A DNA stretch of 64,000 nt from the NCBI RefSeq assembly GCF_000813145.1, contig NZ_BAZF01000021.1:1-64000 (forward strand). Reading direction: 5' to 3'. The position numbers and the translations under genes are program-made. Positions 1 to 9,500 of the stretch are shown here, in pieces; positions within the stretch are counted from its first letter, which is position 1, and every line of letters starts with the position of its first letter. The notes under the pieces are model-generated. The model did not search any database. It saw only the letters and a program-made list of their open reading frames with translations, and was not told the DNA's origin. The stretch comes from Geobacter sp. OR-1. Its GTDB lineage: Bacteria > Desulfobacterota > Desulfuromonadia > Geobacterales > DSM-12255.

Positions 1-104
1 ATACTGGTTAAGTAGGTTCGCAGTTGCCTTGCTACCAGTTGATGTTTTGCTTTCGGGGAAATATCACTATCATTAGATATCTCGATTGCTGTTTCTATAG
101 CCAT
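1..104 (-). CDS. N-terminal part of an unidentified protein (runs off the window)
   Basis: An ATG at 104 on the minus strand is preceded by a good ribosome binding site (AGGAG, about 6 bases upstream), and the frame stays open to the window edge, giving about 34 residues that begin MAIETAIEISNDS. There is no signal peptide. The fragment is too short to assign a family. It lies just downstream of the small secreted protein gene at 161-472 on the same strand, so the two may be co-transcribed. Confidence 0.5.
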   Translation of the reverse strand, partial: MAIETAIEISNDSDISPKAKHQLVARQLRTYLTS

Positions 105-160
105 TGGAGTTCTCCTGTAGGGGGGAATTCACTCAAATGAAAGCCATATCATAATTTAGA

Positions 161-472
161 CTATAGTTTTTCAGCCCATACACTATATTTTCCGTTTGAG
201 CATTGTCGGTAATATTTCGAAGTCCACCCAGGTTCAATTACGTCTAAATAAGGAGTAGTAGCGCCTAGATCATCTTCTAAAGAGATATGCACTTTAATAT
301 CAAATTTACAAACGTTCATAACCCTGACATTAGTAACTTTCGTATTACAATAATCTTCTTTAGAAGTGTATACCTCTATTTTTGCACATTTATCATAATC
401 CCCCGCAAATGCACTCGAACTATTAATTGATATAAATACTAATATCACCAATCCATTAATTAATTTTTTCAT
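161..472 (-). CDS. Small exported protein of unknown function
   Basis: This encodes 103 residues. Residues 1-23 form a clear Sec signal peptide (basic MKK, hydrophobic core, AFA-G cleavage site), so the mature protein of about 80 residues should be periplasmic or secreted. The mature part has four cysteines (in DKCAK, DYCNT, NVCKF and RQCSN), which could form two disulfides; a DsbC-like isomerase is encoded just upstream on the same strand. I recognise no domain. Base composition is more AT-rich than the neighbouring genes, which may mark transfer. The start is supported by a purine-rich GGGGGTGG stretch close upstream of the ATG. Confidence 0.65.
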   Translation of the reverse strand: MKKLINGLVILVFISINSSSAFAGDYDKCAKIEVYTSKEDYCNTKVTNVRVMNVCKFDIKVHISLEDDLGATTPYLDVIEPGWTSKYYRQCSNGKYSVWAEKL

Positions 473-617
473 AGTCCACCCCCTGTTTATGTATTTAACA
501 GACTTACTTATTAATGATTTCTACTCGTGAAATCCCTTCTGGAAGAATTTCGAGAATGCCATTATTCCCTTATTCTCAGACTTCGCCAAGCATAATTTTT
601 CTCCATGAAATACAACA

Positions 618-1382
618 TTATTGGGTTGTCGGTAAGACTTTAGTTTCATCGTTGTCGCAAAGAATATCCTCGATTTTATCAACTTCTGCGCCATTTACAA
701 ATCTACCTTTGATGAGATATACCGGTGTGCCGGAAATGGCGGCTTCACCAACCAACTGCTGATGCAGTGCCTGTAATCCGTTGTCATTTATCTGCGCCGG
801 CATTTCATCGCTGAAGTCGTACTTACCGGATAATGCCTCGAACAGTGCCTTGGAACGATCTTTGGCAGCAAGCACCAGCTTGGCCTTTTGTATTGATTCA
901 GTGTCTGCTGAACCAGTGTCAAGGAACACGTAACGGGTGACATCAGTCCTCTTTTTCCAGAAGCGCTCCATCTGTCGGCAGTAAGCACAGTCCAGATTAA
1001 TCACTTCAATAACTTCGATAGGTCCGGTGCCGACCTTTATTGCTTTGTCCTTGGACTTTGCCAATTGGGTAAACCGTTCGGCAGCAGCTTTTTCGATGGC
1101 TAATGCACTCAGGTCAGTGCCGTTTTTGTCATACATTCTTCCGGCAATTACATGATCAGTTTTCGGCAGATAGTACATCACACGTTCTTCGGTAACCACT
1201 TCGTACAGCCCTTTGATTGCTGTGCGGTTTACTCCTTGGATATTTACATCCGGCCAGGCCGCAACAAAACTTTCCCTCACTTTGACCAGTTCGGAGTCTT
1301 CTGCATGAACAATACTGATGGAAAATAGCATGCCCGCGAACAGCGATAGGGCATTTACCCGTAACAGTTTGGATATTTTCAT
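618..1382 (-). CDS. DsbC-like periplasmic thiol:disulfide isomerase
   Basis: This encodes 254 residues. Residues 1-27 are a signal peptide (cut after VHA). Residues 28-115 correspond to the N-terminal dimerisation region of the DsbC/DsbG family, and residues 120-245 form a thioredoxin-fold domain with the active-site pair C132-A-Y-C135 and a cis-proline loop (SGTPVYLI). In E. coli DsbC the motif is CGYC and the protein is 236 residues, so size and layout match. Known family role: it reshuffles wrong disulfides in exported proteins and is kept reduced by DsbD. It lies 31 bases downstream of the RHS-repeat gene on the same strand and so is probably in its operon. The nearby Cys-pair protein family (4487, 14302, 16405) offers plausible clients; that link is inference. 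Confidence 0.88.
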   Translation of the reverse strand: MKISKLLRVNALSLFAGMLFSISIVHAEDSELVKVRESFVAAWPDVNIQGVNRTAIKGLYEVVTEERVMYYLPKTDHVIAGRMYDKNGTDLSALAIEKAAAERFTQLAKSKDKAIKVGTGPIEVIEVINLDCAYCRQMERFWKKRTDVTRYVFLDTGSADTESIQKAKLVLAAKDRSKALFEALSGKYDFSDEMPAQINDNGLQALHQQLVGEAAISGTPVYLIKGRFVNGAEVDKIEDILCDNDETKVLPTTQ

Positions 1383-1413
1383 TTGCCCGTTTCCTTTCGT
1401 GTAAGAGGATCTG

Positions 1414-2901
1414 TCAAAACCTGACTTCTGCTTCTTTGGTCATCCCCATAAGCGTGTTGAATGTTTCCGTAACCTTGAGCGCAGCGCTCTCTCCATTTTC
1501 ACTGGGTAACGTCAGCATGTTGCCAATATCGTCGTAGATGGTATCGATAACGCCAACTCCGACCACTTCCACCCTTTCCAGCCTGTCATGCCGACCGTAG
1601 CGGAAATTGATCTTCGTATCGCCTTCCTCAATCGTTATGATCTTGTTCCTTGCTCCATAAGCAAGAGTTATTGCCTTGCCGCTGCTGTCATGCGCTTTAA
1701 TCAGGTTCTTGCTGCCATCGTAACGGTAATAGGTATCAAGAATCTCTTCGCCATCTTCGCGATCAACGTGCCGCACATGGCTTACCTTCCCGCTTGCAGG
1801 GTCATAGTCTAATTCAAGCAGCGCCTGAGGGTATGCGGCGTAAATCACCCGGCCACGCTCATCATAACGATAAATCCTGGATTGCCCGTTCGACTTGACC
1901 TCAAGGGGGAGCATAAAGCTGTTATAGGTTGTTTCCCGCACAACCTCGCCATCACTGGATTCGACAAGCCGTGCAAGAAATCGGTGAGCGCCTTCGAGTC
2001 GGTCCGTGTACAGGTATTCCAGTTTGCCAACTGAGGCTCCATCCTGCTTTTCTTCGACGGTCACCAGGTAGGTTAATGCATCAGGGGTTATCGTGCGATA
2101 GGTGTAACGACTGGCCGATCCTTCAGAGGTTCGAAACAATTTGACCCGTTGCGGCTTGTCAGAGCTGTAATAATCTACCCATTCCTCGCTGTCGTTATAG
2201 GCTAAATGCGTAATCAAACCCTGATCATAGTCAAAGACATACTCCAGTTCTCCCGATATGGAAGCTGATGCCAGGCGACCATTCGGCGTATAGCAATAGC
2301 GGGCGATCAGCTCTTCTCCAAGATGTACGGCAGATACAAAGCCGTTCGCACCGTAGGAAAGGGTGTAATCACCAACCGAGGCGTCATTCAGCTCGACAAC
2401 ACGGCCACCCTTGTCCCTCACCAGGTTTACCTGGCTCCCGCCGTTGTAAGTGACAGATTGCAGCAAACCATCGGCAGAGTAGTTTTCTCGCCGATCGTTC
2501 GAGGTAAGCAGGTAACCGGATTTTGTAACGGTAATCTGCTGACATCTGCAGCTGACACTGGTATAAGCTGCCCCTTCACCCTCACTTACAGCTCCCTTAT
2601 CCGGCAGAAATAGTGATTTCTCACCGGTACACGGATCCATGCGAGAAAGAGACCCGTCCTTTTCCACCGTAATTTTCAGATCAAAGTCAGTTATCCAGCC
2701 CGGGCCGAACATCCCTTTTTCCGTCCAGCTTGAGTGATAATAGCGGGTGAGTCGTGTACCCTGGTTGTCAACTTCACCAAGATCAGTCTGCACCAACCGG
2801 TAATCACCGGTGCGGGGCAGCATCTCAGCAGATACCGGCAGAGCAGTCAGCCAGATCATCCCCACTACGGTAACCATTAATATATTGAGCAATCGTTTCA
2901 T
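1414..2901 (-). CDS. Short exported RHS/YD-repeat protein without a toxin domain
   Basis: This encodes 495 residues. Residues 1-25 are a signal peptide (SAEM cleavage region). The rest is a series of YD-type repeats typical of RHS shells (for example YRYDERGRVIYA, LDYDPASGKVS, YRYDGSKNLIKA, YDDIGNMLTL). It lacks the RHS core autoprotease signature and any polymorphic C-terminal toxin; it simply ends after a short hydrophobic helix-like tail. The protein at 4915 has the same plan and a similar tail, so the two look like divergently transcribed paralogues. Large RHS proteins form a cocoon around a toxin; one of this size with no cargo more likely has a structural or carbohydrate-binding role (inference). 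A GGGAG-N16-CGTCAT promoter-like element lies 45 bases upstream, and the DsbC-like gene follows. Confidence 0.82.
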   Translation of the reverse strand: MKRLLNILMVTVVGMIWLTALPVSAEMLPRTGDYRLVQTDLGEVDNQGTRLTRYYHSSWTEKGMFGPGWITDFDLKITVEKDGSLSRMDPCTGEKSLFLPDKGAVSEGEGAAYTSVSCRCQQITVTKSGYLLTSNDRRENYSADGLLQSVTYNGGSQVNLVRDKGGRVVELNDASVGDYTLSYGANGFVSAVHLGEELIARYCYTPNGRLASASISGELEYVFDYDQGLITHLAYNDSEEWVDYYSSDKPQRVKLFRTSEGSASRYTYRTITPDALTYLVTVEEKQDGASVGKLEYLYTDRLEGAHRFLARLVESSDGEVVRETTYNSFMLPLEVKSNGQSRIYRYDERGRVIYAAYPQALLELDYDPASGKVSHVRHVDREDGEEILDTYYRYDGSKNLIKAHDSSGKAITLAYGARNKIITIEEGDTKINFRYGRHDRLERVEVVGVGVIDTIYDDIGNMLTLPSENGESAALKVTETFNTLMGMTKEAEVRF

Positions 2902-2945
2902 ATTGTAACCCTCCGTACTACTCGATTATGACCGCGATAATAACA

Positions 2946-2985
2946 ATGACGGCGGCACTTCGAAAATCTCCCAAATATTTTTTAG
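2946..2985 (-). promoter_or_regulatory. ECF-type promoter copy 1 (upstream of the first RHS gene)
   Basis: Read on the minus strand: an A/T tract, GGGAG (2968-2972), then exactly 16 bases, then CGTCAT (2946-2951). The spacing and the CGTC -10 element follow the general layout of ECF sigma promoters. The ATG of the RHS gene is at 2901, which leaves a leader of roughly 35-40 bases. The element matches copies at 3828, 11648 and 14227. That a sigma factor uses it is inferred. Confidence 0.65.
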
Positions 2986-3001
2986 AGTCGAAAGCGATTA
3001 T

Positions 3002-3030
3002 TTGACAAGGCACTTTAACCGTGGGAAAAT
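3002..3030 (+). promoter_or_regulatory. Possible sigma-70 promoter
   Basis: TTGACA (3002-3007), 17 bases, then GAAAAT (3025-3030), about 95 bases upstream of the ATG at 3125. The -35 is perfect but the -10 is poor, so this is a weak call. Confidence 0.3.
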
Positions 3031-3124
3031 TCGGCACTTTCGGCCCGAACCGCCAGTACATGTTCAGGGAGTTGGCGCATTACTCATCAGGTTAGTTACT
3101 AACCATCCTCAACACGGAGGGATC

Positions 3125-3814
3125 ATGTTATTCAGTTCAATCCGCTACCTGGCCATTACATTTGCCGCAGTCATCGCATTGAGTTGCTTTCCCGGACGTG
3201 GGAACAGTTCGACGCAAGCGCCCGAGAAGTTGCTAACGGGCTACGAAATTACCGCAACTGTCCTCTCCAGCTTAAAATCCGGTGGGCAGCACCTCATCAA
3301 TGTCAAGGATAACGCCAACAGAACTTACTGGCTGGTAGCAAAGAAACTGACCGGCGAGAAATTCTGGCAGGCCCCAAAGAACAGAAAATCCCTTTTAGCT
3401 GGGGATACAGTCAGTTATAAGCGGGAGATGTTTCAGAATAACTATCGCGACAAAGCGTCCGGAAATGATTTGGGGCAGGCAATGCTAGTGCCAGAGGTGA
3501 CCTTCTATCTGGAAAATAACCAGTATGAACAGAAATGCAGTGAATATCTGGGCGAAATAAGCATATCCTCATCTGCGTTAAACTGCCCAGAGGCAACCCG
3601 GCGACAGGGTGACACCGTTTCAACCACGATATTGGTCAAACAAGCTGACTTCGATTACGAAAGTTACGAAAGCACAGTACATTTTTCATTTAACGACATT
3701 GTAGTTGATTGCGCCAGTAAGAAGGTCAGGATTAACAACAGCAGCGAAAAGGGATTCACAAAAGGGTGGACCAAAATTGACAAACGGACCGGATATCAGA
3801 AACTTTGCAAGTAA
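3125..3814 (+). CDS. Exported protein of unknown function
   Basis: The start at ATG 3125 is chosen because GGAGG lies just upstream and the product then begins with a signal sequence (MLFSSIRYLAITFAAVIALSC). The VIALSC stretch could be a lipobox, making this a possible lipoprotein. It encodes 229 residues. The mature part appears rich in beta strands and has cysteines near residues 139, 154, 197 and 228. I recognise no domain. It diverges from the first RHS gene and is followed by a copy of the shared promoter element, so it may be regulated separately from the downstream operon. Confidence 0.65.
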   Translation: MLFSSIRYLAITFAAVIALSCFPGRGNSSTQAPEKLLTGYEITATVLSSLKSGGQHLINVKDNANRTYWLVAKKLTGEKFWQAPKNRKSLLAGDTVSYKREMFQNNYRDKASGNDLGQAMLVPEVTFYLENNQYEQKCSEYLGEISISSSALNCPEATRRQGDTVSTTILVKQADFDYESYESTVHFSFNDIVVDCASKKVRINNSSEKGFTKGWTKIDKRTGYQKLCK

Positions 3815-3827
3815 ATGCAGTGCGGGC

Positions 3828-3865
3828 AAAAAATAGTTGGGAGATTTTACCCGAGTTTCCGTCAT
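3828..3865 (+). promoter_or_regulatory. ECF-type promoter copy 2 (upstream of the 3899-11638 operon)
   Basis: An A-rich tract, TTGGGAG (GGGAG at 3839-3843), ATTTT, then 16 bases in all before CGTCAT (3860-3865). The next gene starts at 3899. It is the same as copies 1 and 4 at the -35-like block, the spacing and the -10-like block. Confidence 0.65.
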
Positions 3866-3898
3866 TGATACATACCATTAAGAATAAAGGAGCCCATC

Positions 3899-4459
3899 AT
3901 GAAATCAATTAGAAGAATAGTTACCCTGAGTGCAGTTATCCTCCTTGCCCAAATGTTCGCAACCATAAGCTGTTTTGGAGAACAACTCAGCTTCAATCTT
4001 GAAGGCAGCAACATTTCTCTTAATGTCCCCAAGGGGTGGACAGCTGTGGAGGGTTTATTCGGAATGCCGTTGATGATAAACGGCCCGGAAAAGGATAATT
4101 TCAGGCCGACTGTTTCCATTACTCCTGTAGCAACAGATGTTAAAATTATAGAGTTTGATGACCCCGAAAAAGAAGAAAAAGACTTTCGGGAAGGGCGCAT
4201 AAGCTGGCTTGAGGAGGTCAACGGAAAGCTTGTTGACTGGCTCCCACTGACAAAAGTATCCCTGAATTCACAAGTGAAGGGCTACGAGGCCGGATTACGC
4301 TACACCCTTGCTGGACAGAAAGCAGTTTTCAGTTCACGCATTACGTACGCACCCTGCGGTGGAACCTTATATCTGTTGAAATCTTTATTTACGCAACATG
4401 AAGAGAAAGCCTACAAGAAGACTGTTGATGATATCTACCGCAGTATCAGCTGCAAATAG
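3899..4459 (+). CDS. Small exported protein, possibly PsbP/DcrB-like fold
   Basis: This encodes 186 residues with a signal peptide (residues 1-27, ending CFGEQ). The mature part starts with paired strands and a GWTAVEG-like segment (FNLEGSNISLNVPKGW), continues as alternating strands and ends with a helix and a terminal CK. This resembles the PsbP/DcrB fold of many small exported bacterial proteins, but the match is by pattern only. There is a good RBS (AAAGGAG). It is the first gene after promoter copy 2 and is followed 27 bases later by a Cys-pair family gene, so it probably leads the operon running to the caspase-like gene. Confidence 0.65.
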   Translation: MKSIRRIVTLSAVILLAQMFATISCFGEQLSFNLEGSNISLNVPKGWTAVEGLFGMPLMINGPEKDNFRPTVSITPVATDVKIIEFDDPEKEEKDFREGRISWLEEVNGKLVDWLPLTKVSLNSQVKGYEAGLRYTLAGQKAVFSSRITYAPCGGTLYLLKSLFTQHEEKAYKKTVDDIYRSISCK

Positions 4460-4486
4460 ACTTTCATATACTCAGGAGGCCATCCC

Positions 4487-4807
4487 ATGCAACCTGCACT
4501 CAGCCGCACCATTGTTATAACCGTAGTTGCCATCCTTCTTGCCGCCCCACTGGCTTGGGGAGGTTGTGATAATGACAATTGCCGCAATCAGGAAAATCAA
4601 CCGCAAGAAGCGGTGCCGGCGCCATCCACCCCTGTCAAGACTTCCCCGCAATCACGCAGCCGGGAGATGAACATCAGCGATTTTGTCAGCAGCGTGCGCA
4701 GCACTGAAAAGGGTTGCGAAACAAGCAATTGTGGGCATTCTCCGGAGCAGCAGGAGCAGCCACGGACGCAGGAGAAGAAGTGCACCGGCAGTCCAAATTG
4801 CGATTGA
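4487..4807 (+). CDS. Cys-pair exported protein family, copy 1
   Basis: This encodes 106 residues. A signal peptide (about residues 1-25, ending LAWGG) is followed by a Gln/Pro/Ser-rich, probably unstructured mature chain. It contains three cysteine pairs, GCDNDNC, GCETSNC and KCTGSPNC (Cx4C, Cx4C, Cx5C), and a central conserved block SRSREMNISDFVSS. A second conserved block, PRTQEKKC, leads into the last pair. Paralogues at 14302 and 16405 keep both blocks and all three pairs. I do not recognise the family. The paired cysteines suggest metal binding, redox activity or disulfide cross-linking outside the cytoplasm (inference). It sits between the PsbP-like gene and the second RHS gene, with a strong RBS (CAGGAGG). 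Confidence 0.75.
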   Translation: MQPALSRTIVITVVAILLAAPLAWGGCDNDNCRNQENQPQEAVPAPSTPVKTSPQSRSREMNISDFVSSVRSTEKGCETSNCGHSPEQQEQPRTQEKKCTGSPNCD

Positions 4808-4914
4808 TCATTGACTGGGAATGAGCCGAAGTCAATACCGTTGCCAGATCTTGCTTAGCGTGCCTGTCGCTGCAATGCCCCCGAAAAGACCTACCGGCAA
4901 TGAGGAGGAGATCC

Positions 4915-6567
4915 ATGTTTAAATTAATCCATGTTCTGGCAATCTGCCTGCTCAGCCTGCTGTTGCAACTGCCCGCAGCAGCCTGGGGGAATGTGTCGCT
5001 CAGGAACGGGAATTTTTTCACCTCGTTTCGGGACATCGGTTCAGGTGGTGGCAAGGAACCCGAGATAGAGCGGGTCTATAATTCAAAGAGTCCGGCTTAT
5101 GGAATTTTTGGCTGGGGCTGGGGGAGCGCGCTCGAAGTCAACTTGGGCGTTGCTGCCGATGGCTCGCTAATTGTAAATGAGTTTGGCGGCGGTGCCGAAG
5201 TGCACTTTTACCCGCCTGACGAGAAACCCGAACTGATGCGGCAGAATTTGCTGAGACTCGTTGACCTGAAGAAATTTTCCACACCAGCGGAGCAGGACGC
5301 ATACCGGAAGAAGCTGCAGGAGAATATTGAATTCAGGGACACCGAATGGAAGCACGCCGTTTCCATGGGGCTGGTAGAGCCACGGCGACTGCCGGTGGGA
5401 ACGATCTTCACCAGCAACTACAATGGCCATACGTATGTAGTGAAAACCCGTGACGGCTACCTCAGGTATCTGGGCAACGGGAAAACAGAGGAGTATGACA
5501 ACCACGGCAGATTGCGGAAATCATCAGACAGTAACGACAATTACCTTGCCTATAGCTATGACGACAAGGGAAGGATAAGTAGAATCAGTGATAACCAGGG
5601 CCGCTGGATCTCCCTTGCTTACAACAGTGAGGGGCGATTGGTAAGCGCTGCAGACAACAAGGGTAAAGCCGCCGAATATCGTTACAACAAGCACCAGCAG
5701 CTGATCTATTCCAGGGATATTGATGGTAATGTCTACGAATACGATTATGACCGGAGGCATAATCTCCGGTCAATCCGCTACAGCGACGGAACCAGTGTGG
5801 AGATCAGTTACTACGGCATGGCGTACAATGAAAATGTGCGCAGCGTAAAAAACCTTGACGGTACGCTAACCAGCTATACCTATGATCTGCGTGATCCCCT
5901 GCGCTACAAGGTTGAAAGTATTATTACCGGCAAGGAAAACGTCAGGCTGTCTTCAGCATCCTATGAATATTTCTTCGAGGTTCAGGACAACGGCATACAA
6001 TACACCCGCAGATTGATAAGCAATATTGATGCTGACATTACCGACACAGAATACAACGATAACGAACAGCCGCTCAAAATAACCCGCAATGGCAAAGAGG
6101 TGCGATTTGCTTACGATCCTTGGGGACAGGTAACCCTGAAGGAAACCCCGTCAACCAGAACCGAGATGGGATACCACACGACATTGAACAAGGTGTCATG
6201 GGTGCGGGTAACCGACCGGAAAAGCGGCGATATTGAAGAATCTAAGTTCTCCTATGATACGAAAGGAAATCTCGTTACGGCACACAACGATGATGTCGGT
6301 CAAATCAAGCTGACCTATGACCCCCAAGGCAGGGTAGCAACAATGAATTCTGATAAAGGTGAACTGGCGATCAGCTACAACGAAAATTCGAAACCGCTGA
6401 AAATCAGTCTGAAGGGAGTGGGCGACATTACTGTCACCTATACTGCCGACGGTGAAATTGCAGGTGTTGATTCCCCGGGCGGCGAGGAAGTCGCTCTTCA
6501 GATCAGCGCGACGGTTCAGCAACTGCAGAAGATTCTCAAACCTGCCGGAATATCACTTTCTTTCTAA
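4915..6567 (+). CDS. Exported RHS/YD-repeat protein, second copy
   Basis: The start at ATG 4915 follows GAGGAGGAG and gives a signal peptide (residues 1-24, cut near AAAWG). It encodes 550 residues. The N-terminal part (YNSKSPAYGIFGWGWGSALE) resembles the plug region (DUF6531) of RHS proteins, followed by many YD repeats (YSYDDKGRISRI, YDRRHNLRSI, FAYDPWGQVTL, LTYDPQGRVATM). There is no core protease motif and no toxin module. The C-terminus (VALQISATVQQLQKI...) is like that of the RHS protein at 1414. It is 19 bases from the caspase-like gene, so the two are probably made together and the RHS shell may act with it outside the cytoplasm (inference). Confidence 0.82.
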   Translation: MFKLIHVLAICLLSLLLQLPAAAWGNVSLRNGNFFTSFRDIGSGGGKEPEIERVYNSKSPAYGIFGWGWGSALEVNLGVAADGSLIVNEFGGGAEVHFYPPDEKPELMRQNLLRLVDLKKFSTPAEQDAYRKKLQENIEFRDTEWKHAVSMGLVEPRRLPVGTIFTSNYNGHTYVVKTRDGYLRYLGNGKTEEYDNHGRLRKSSDSNDNYLAYSYDDKGRISRISDNQGRWISLAYNSEGRLVSAADNKGKAAEYRYNKHQQLIYSRDIDGNVYEYDYDRRHNLRSIRYSDGTSVEISYYGMAYNENVRSVKNLDGTLTSYTYDLRDPLRYKVESIITGKENVRLSSASYEYFFEVQDNGIQYTRRLISNIDADITDTEYNDNEQPLKITRNGKEVRFAYDPWGQVTLKETPSTRTEMGYHTTLNKVSWVRVTDRKSGDIEESKFSYDTKGNLVTAHNDDVGQIKLTYDPQGRVATMNSDKGELAISYNENSKPLKISLKGVGDITVTYTADGEIAGVDSPGGEEVALQISATVQQLQKILKPAGISLSF

Positions 6568-6586
6568 GGGTAAAGGAGTTCTGCCC

Positions 6587-9500
6587 ATGATACGCATTTT
6601 CAGTTTGCTGTTGCTGGTTATTCTCACCCTCCCTGGCACCGCCATGAGCAAAGAGTATTTCTCCGACTCGCGACTCACCCGATGGGCGGCCATGACCCTT
6701 GAGGGCAAGACAGACACTGTGCTGAAGTCGGTGGAGAAAGACCTTGTTTCCCCAAAACCGTTCATCTTTTCACCCTATATCTGGGAACAGCTGCATGGCG
6801 GAGGAGCAAATGTTCGTGAGGCATACCAGAAGATAACAAATCCCCAACTCAGAAAGGTTCTAGCCCAATGGCAGGATATTGCCGCCCTTGACTACGAAGA
6901 TCGCTACCGGGAGATGCTGGGCAAATACCCGCCTGCCAGCTTCGGCAAGAAATCCAATCCGATGCTGCTGCTTCCCCTGCAATGGGCTGCAATGGATCAG
7001 ACCCGATACACGGAGGCATTGCAGTACGCCGAACAGGCCCTGGCTACCGGTTCAGATATTTTCTGGATTGTGTGGAGAACCTTCAATGTTTTCGAAGAAG
7101 ATGAACGGTTGCGAGCAGACTTTATTTTACGACTTAAGAAAGGGCACATCCTGCAAGACAAGGGCAGTAAGCGCTTTCTGCTGGCGATGCTTGAGGCCAG
7201 TCCGCTTACGACTGAAGTAATGTTTACCTCCATCAACGACTGGCTGAAAACCCATCCCCGAGATCCATTTGCCCTGCTGTTCCTCGCCAAACGGCTGAAT
7301 GAAATGGAAAAGTATGAGCAAGCGGCTAAGACCTTCGAAGAGGCAGCGAGAATATTCCCGTTCATGACCGGCACCTGGGATGATCATGCCTTTGCCCTGC
7401 GCAAATTGAATCGCAATGATGAGGCCGACCGGGTCATCGTCCGCAGTGTGCGGCTGCGTAATCTGCCGGATGCGGAACAGCAGATCGGCTTGCGGCGCTA
7501 CCAGCTGCTCGTAAGGTGCAACGATAACGCGGCCGATCCGCTGCTGGAAGAGCTGAACCGGAAATGGCCTGACCACGAAGGGCTCACCGCAGCTCGCATC
7601 GACCTGGAAATGAATGAATGGCACTGCCGGGAGGCCCTGGAATTTGCCAGGGCGTTTGCCGAAAGGCATCCCGAAAAAATTCAGCATCAGGTACAACTGC
7701 TCACAGTGCTTCACAAAGCCCAACGAGAACAGGAAGCGCACACCCTTTACCGGAAGATCAGGGCGACCTTCCCTGAAATCACCACGACACTGTATGAAAC
7801 CGCCGAAGAATTGCTGAACGGGGAGAGTAATGCCGCTGAACTGGATACCCTGCGGGAAGAATATGCCCGCCAGTATCCTGGCTCCCGGCGTCTGCCGGAA
7901 CTGAAGGGGGACAAACTGGGGAAAGCCGGCAAGAATGATGAGGCCATTAATGAGTACCGCCGGATGTTTGCCATCAACTCCCCGTCCAGAGACCAGATGC
8001 GCAAGTATGCCGCATTTCATCGGGAAAAGTCCGGGCTTGCGGCTGCGATAGCTGCACTGGATAGCTTGCAAGGGAATATTAAGAGAGGTTCCACTCGTCA
8101 TTCTCTAGCCCCTGAACTCCCCACAACAGAGAAAGTTGCGGCAGTAAACGTACCGCAGGAAAAGAGCTCAAACGCTATTCCTCGCCTGGTTGCCCAGATC
8201 GGCCATGAGGGGGTGGTGAACGCACTGGCACTGTCACCTGACAAGACCCTCCTGGCCAGCGCCGGTGCCGACGGTATCGTCATTCTCCGCCATTTGGAGA
8301 GCGGCCGGGAATTGCGCCGCTTTATCCATAAGCTGCCAGTACGGGGGCTCTGTTTTGCCCGCGACGGCAAGACACTGATCAGCGGCGCCGATGACGGTAT
8401 TGTGCGGCTGTGGGACCCTGCAACTGGAGAACAGAAAAAACAGCAACAGGTACTGGAAGGGAAAATTTATACCCTGGCCCTTTCGGCAGACGGAGTTCAT
8501 CTTCTCGTCGGTGGCACCGCACTATCTGCACCTCTGCTCAGTTTTCCCGTTCTGGAAAAACTGGCCAAGTTTGACAGTAAATATGCCGCCATCACTGCAG
8601 CTGCATTTGCCCCTGACGGGCTGCGCCTGGCGACTGCCTCTGTCGATGGAACCGTCAGGCTGTACGATACCTCCACAACTTTTCGGCGTGATCTGCTTAA
8701 CGGTCATCGCGGCCCGGTGACATCTCTGGCGTTTTCCGCTGATGGCAGGTTTCTTGCCAGTGGCGGAGCGGATGGCACAGCGCGCCTTTGGCACCTGGCA
8801 TCCAATGTCGAAATTGCCTCTGTTGCAACCGGCGGCACGGTTCAGTCACTGGCTCCTCTGCAGACAGGGCTGGCATTTATCGCCGGGGTGGAAAAGGAAG
8901 GGGCTCAGCTGGTCGATTTCAACGCAGGTAAGGTAACCCGCCGCTCTCAGCAGAAGGATGCCGAAACCAGGGCGATAGCCGTTATTCCAGGGGATCGTTT
9001 CCTGTCAGCAGGGAATGATGGCGCCATTTGTGAGCTTAGCCTGGCAGACTTTGCTCATGTTCGCACTATGAAAGGGTTGCTGGACAGCCGCTCACCGGCA
9101 GGATTCTCCCCGGACGGGAATCTGCTGGTAACGGCCACCACTGCCGGCACAGTCCGGCTCTGGTCGATCAACGGGTCGATGCAGCAGGTGGAGATTAGAC
9201 CGGCAGGCACTGATACGGATGTATCCTGGGCCTTCTCCAGTGATGGACGTCATCTTGCCGTCTATAGTCGCACCGGCAACGTGGTGGTGTATAACATGGC
9301 CGAGGAGCGGGAAACCTCCCGCCTGCAACTCGCAACGCCCGGCATTGTCTCCCTCCTCCTGTCCAAAAATGCGCAATCACTGGCAACGTTCCATGACGAC
9401 GGCACCCTCCGGCTCTGGGACGGCTCAACTGCAGCATCGCGGGCTAAAATTTCCCGGGTAAGCGCACTGGGTACCCCCTTTGCCTATACTCCGGACGGCA

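Noticed and set aside
4487-4807. RiPP precursor peptide
   Set aside because: The Cys-rich chain and multiple copies suggested it, but it has a Sec signal peptide and no maturation enzyme or transporter of RiPP type is nearby.
7127-8101. Long minus-strand ORF (324 codons) inside the caspase gene
   Set aside because: It is antisense to a well-supported TPR region, has no RBS or domain, and its composition follows the plus-strand codons.
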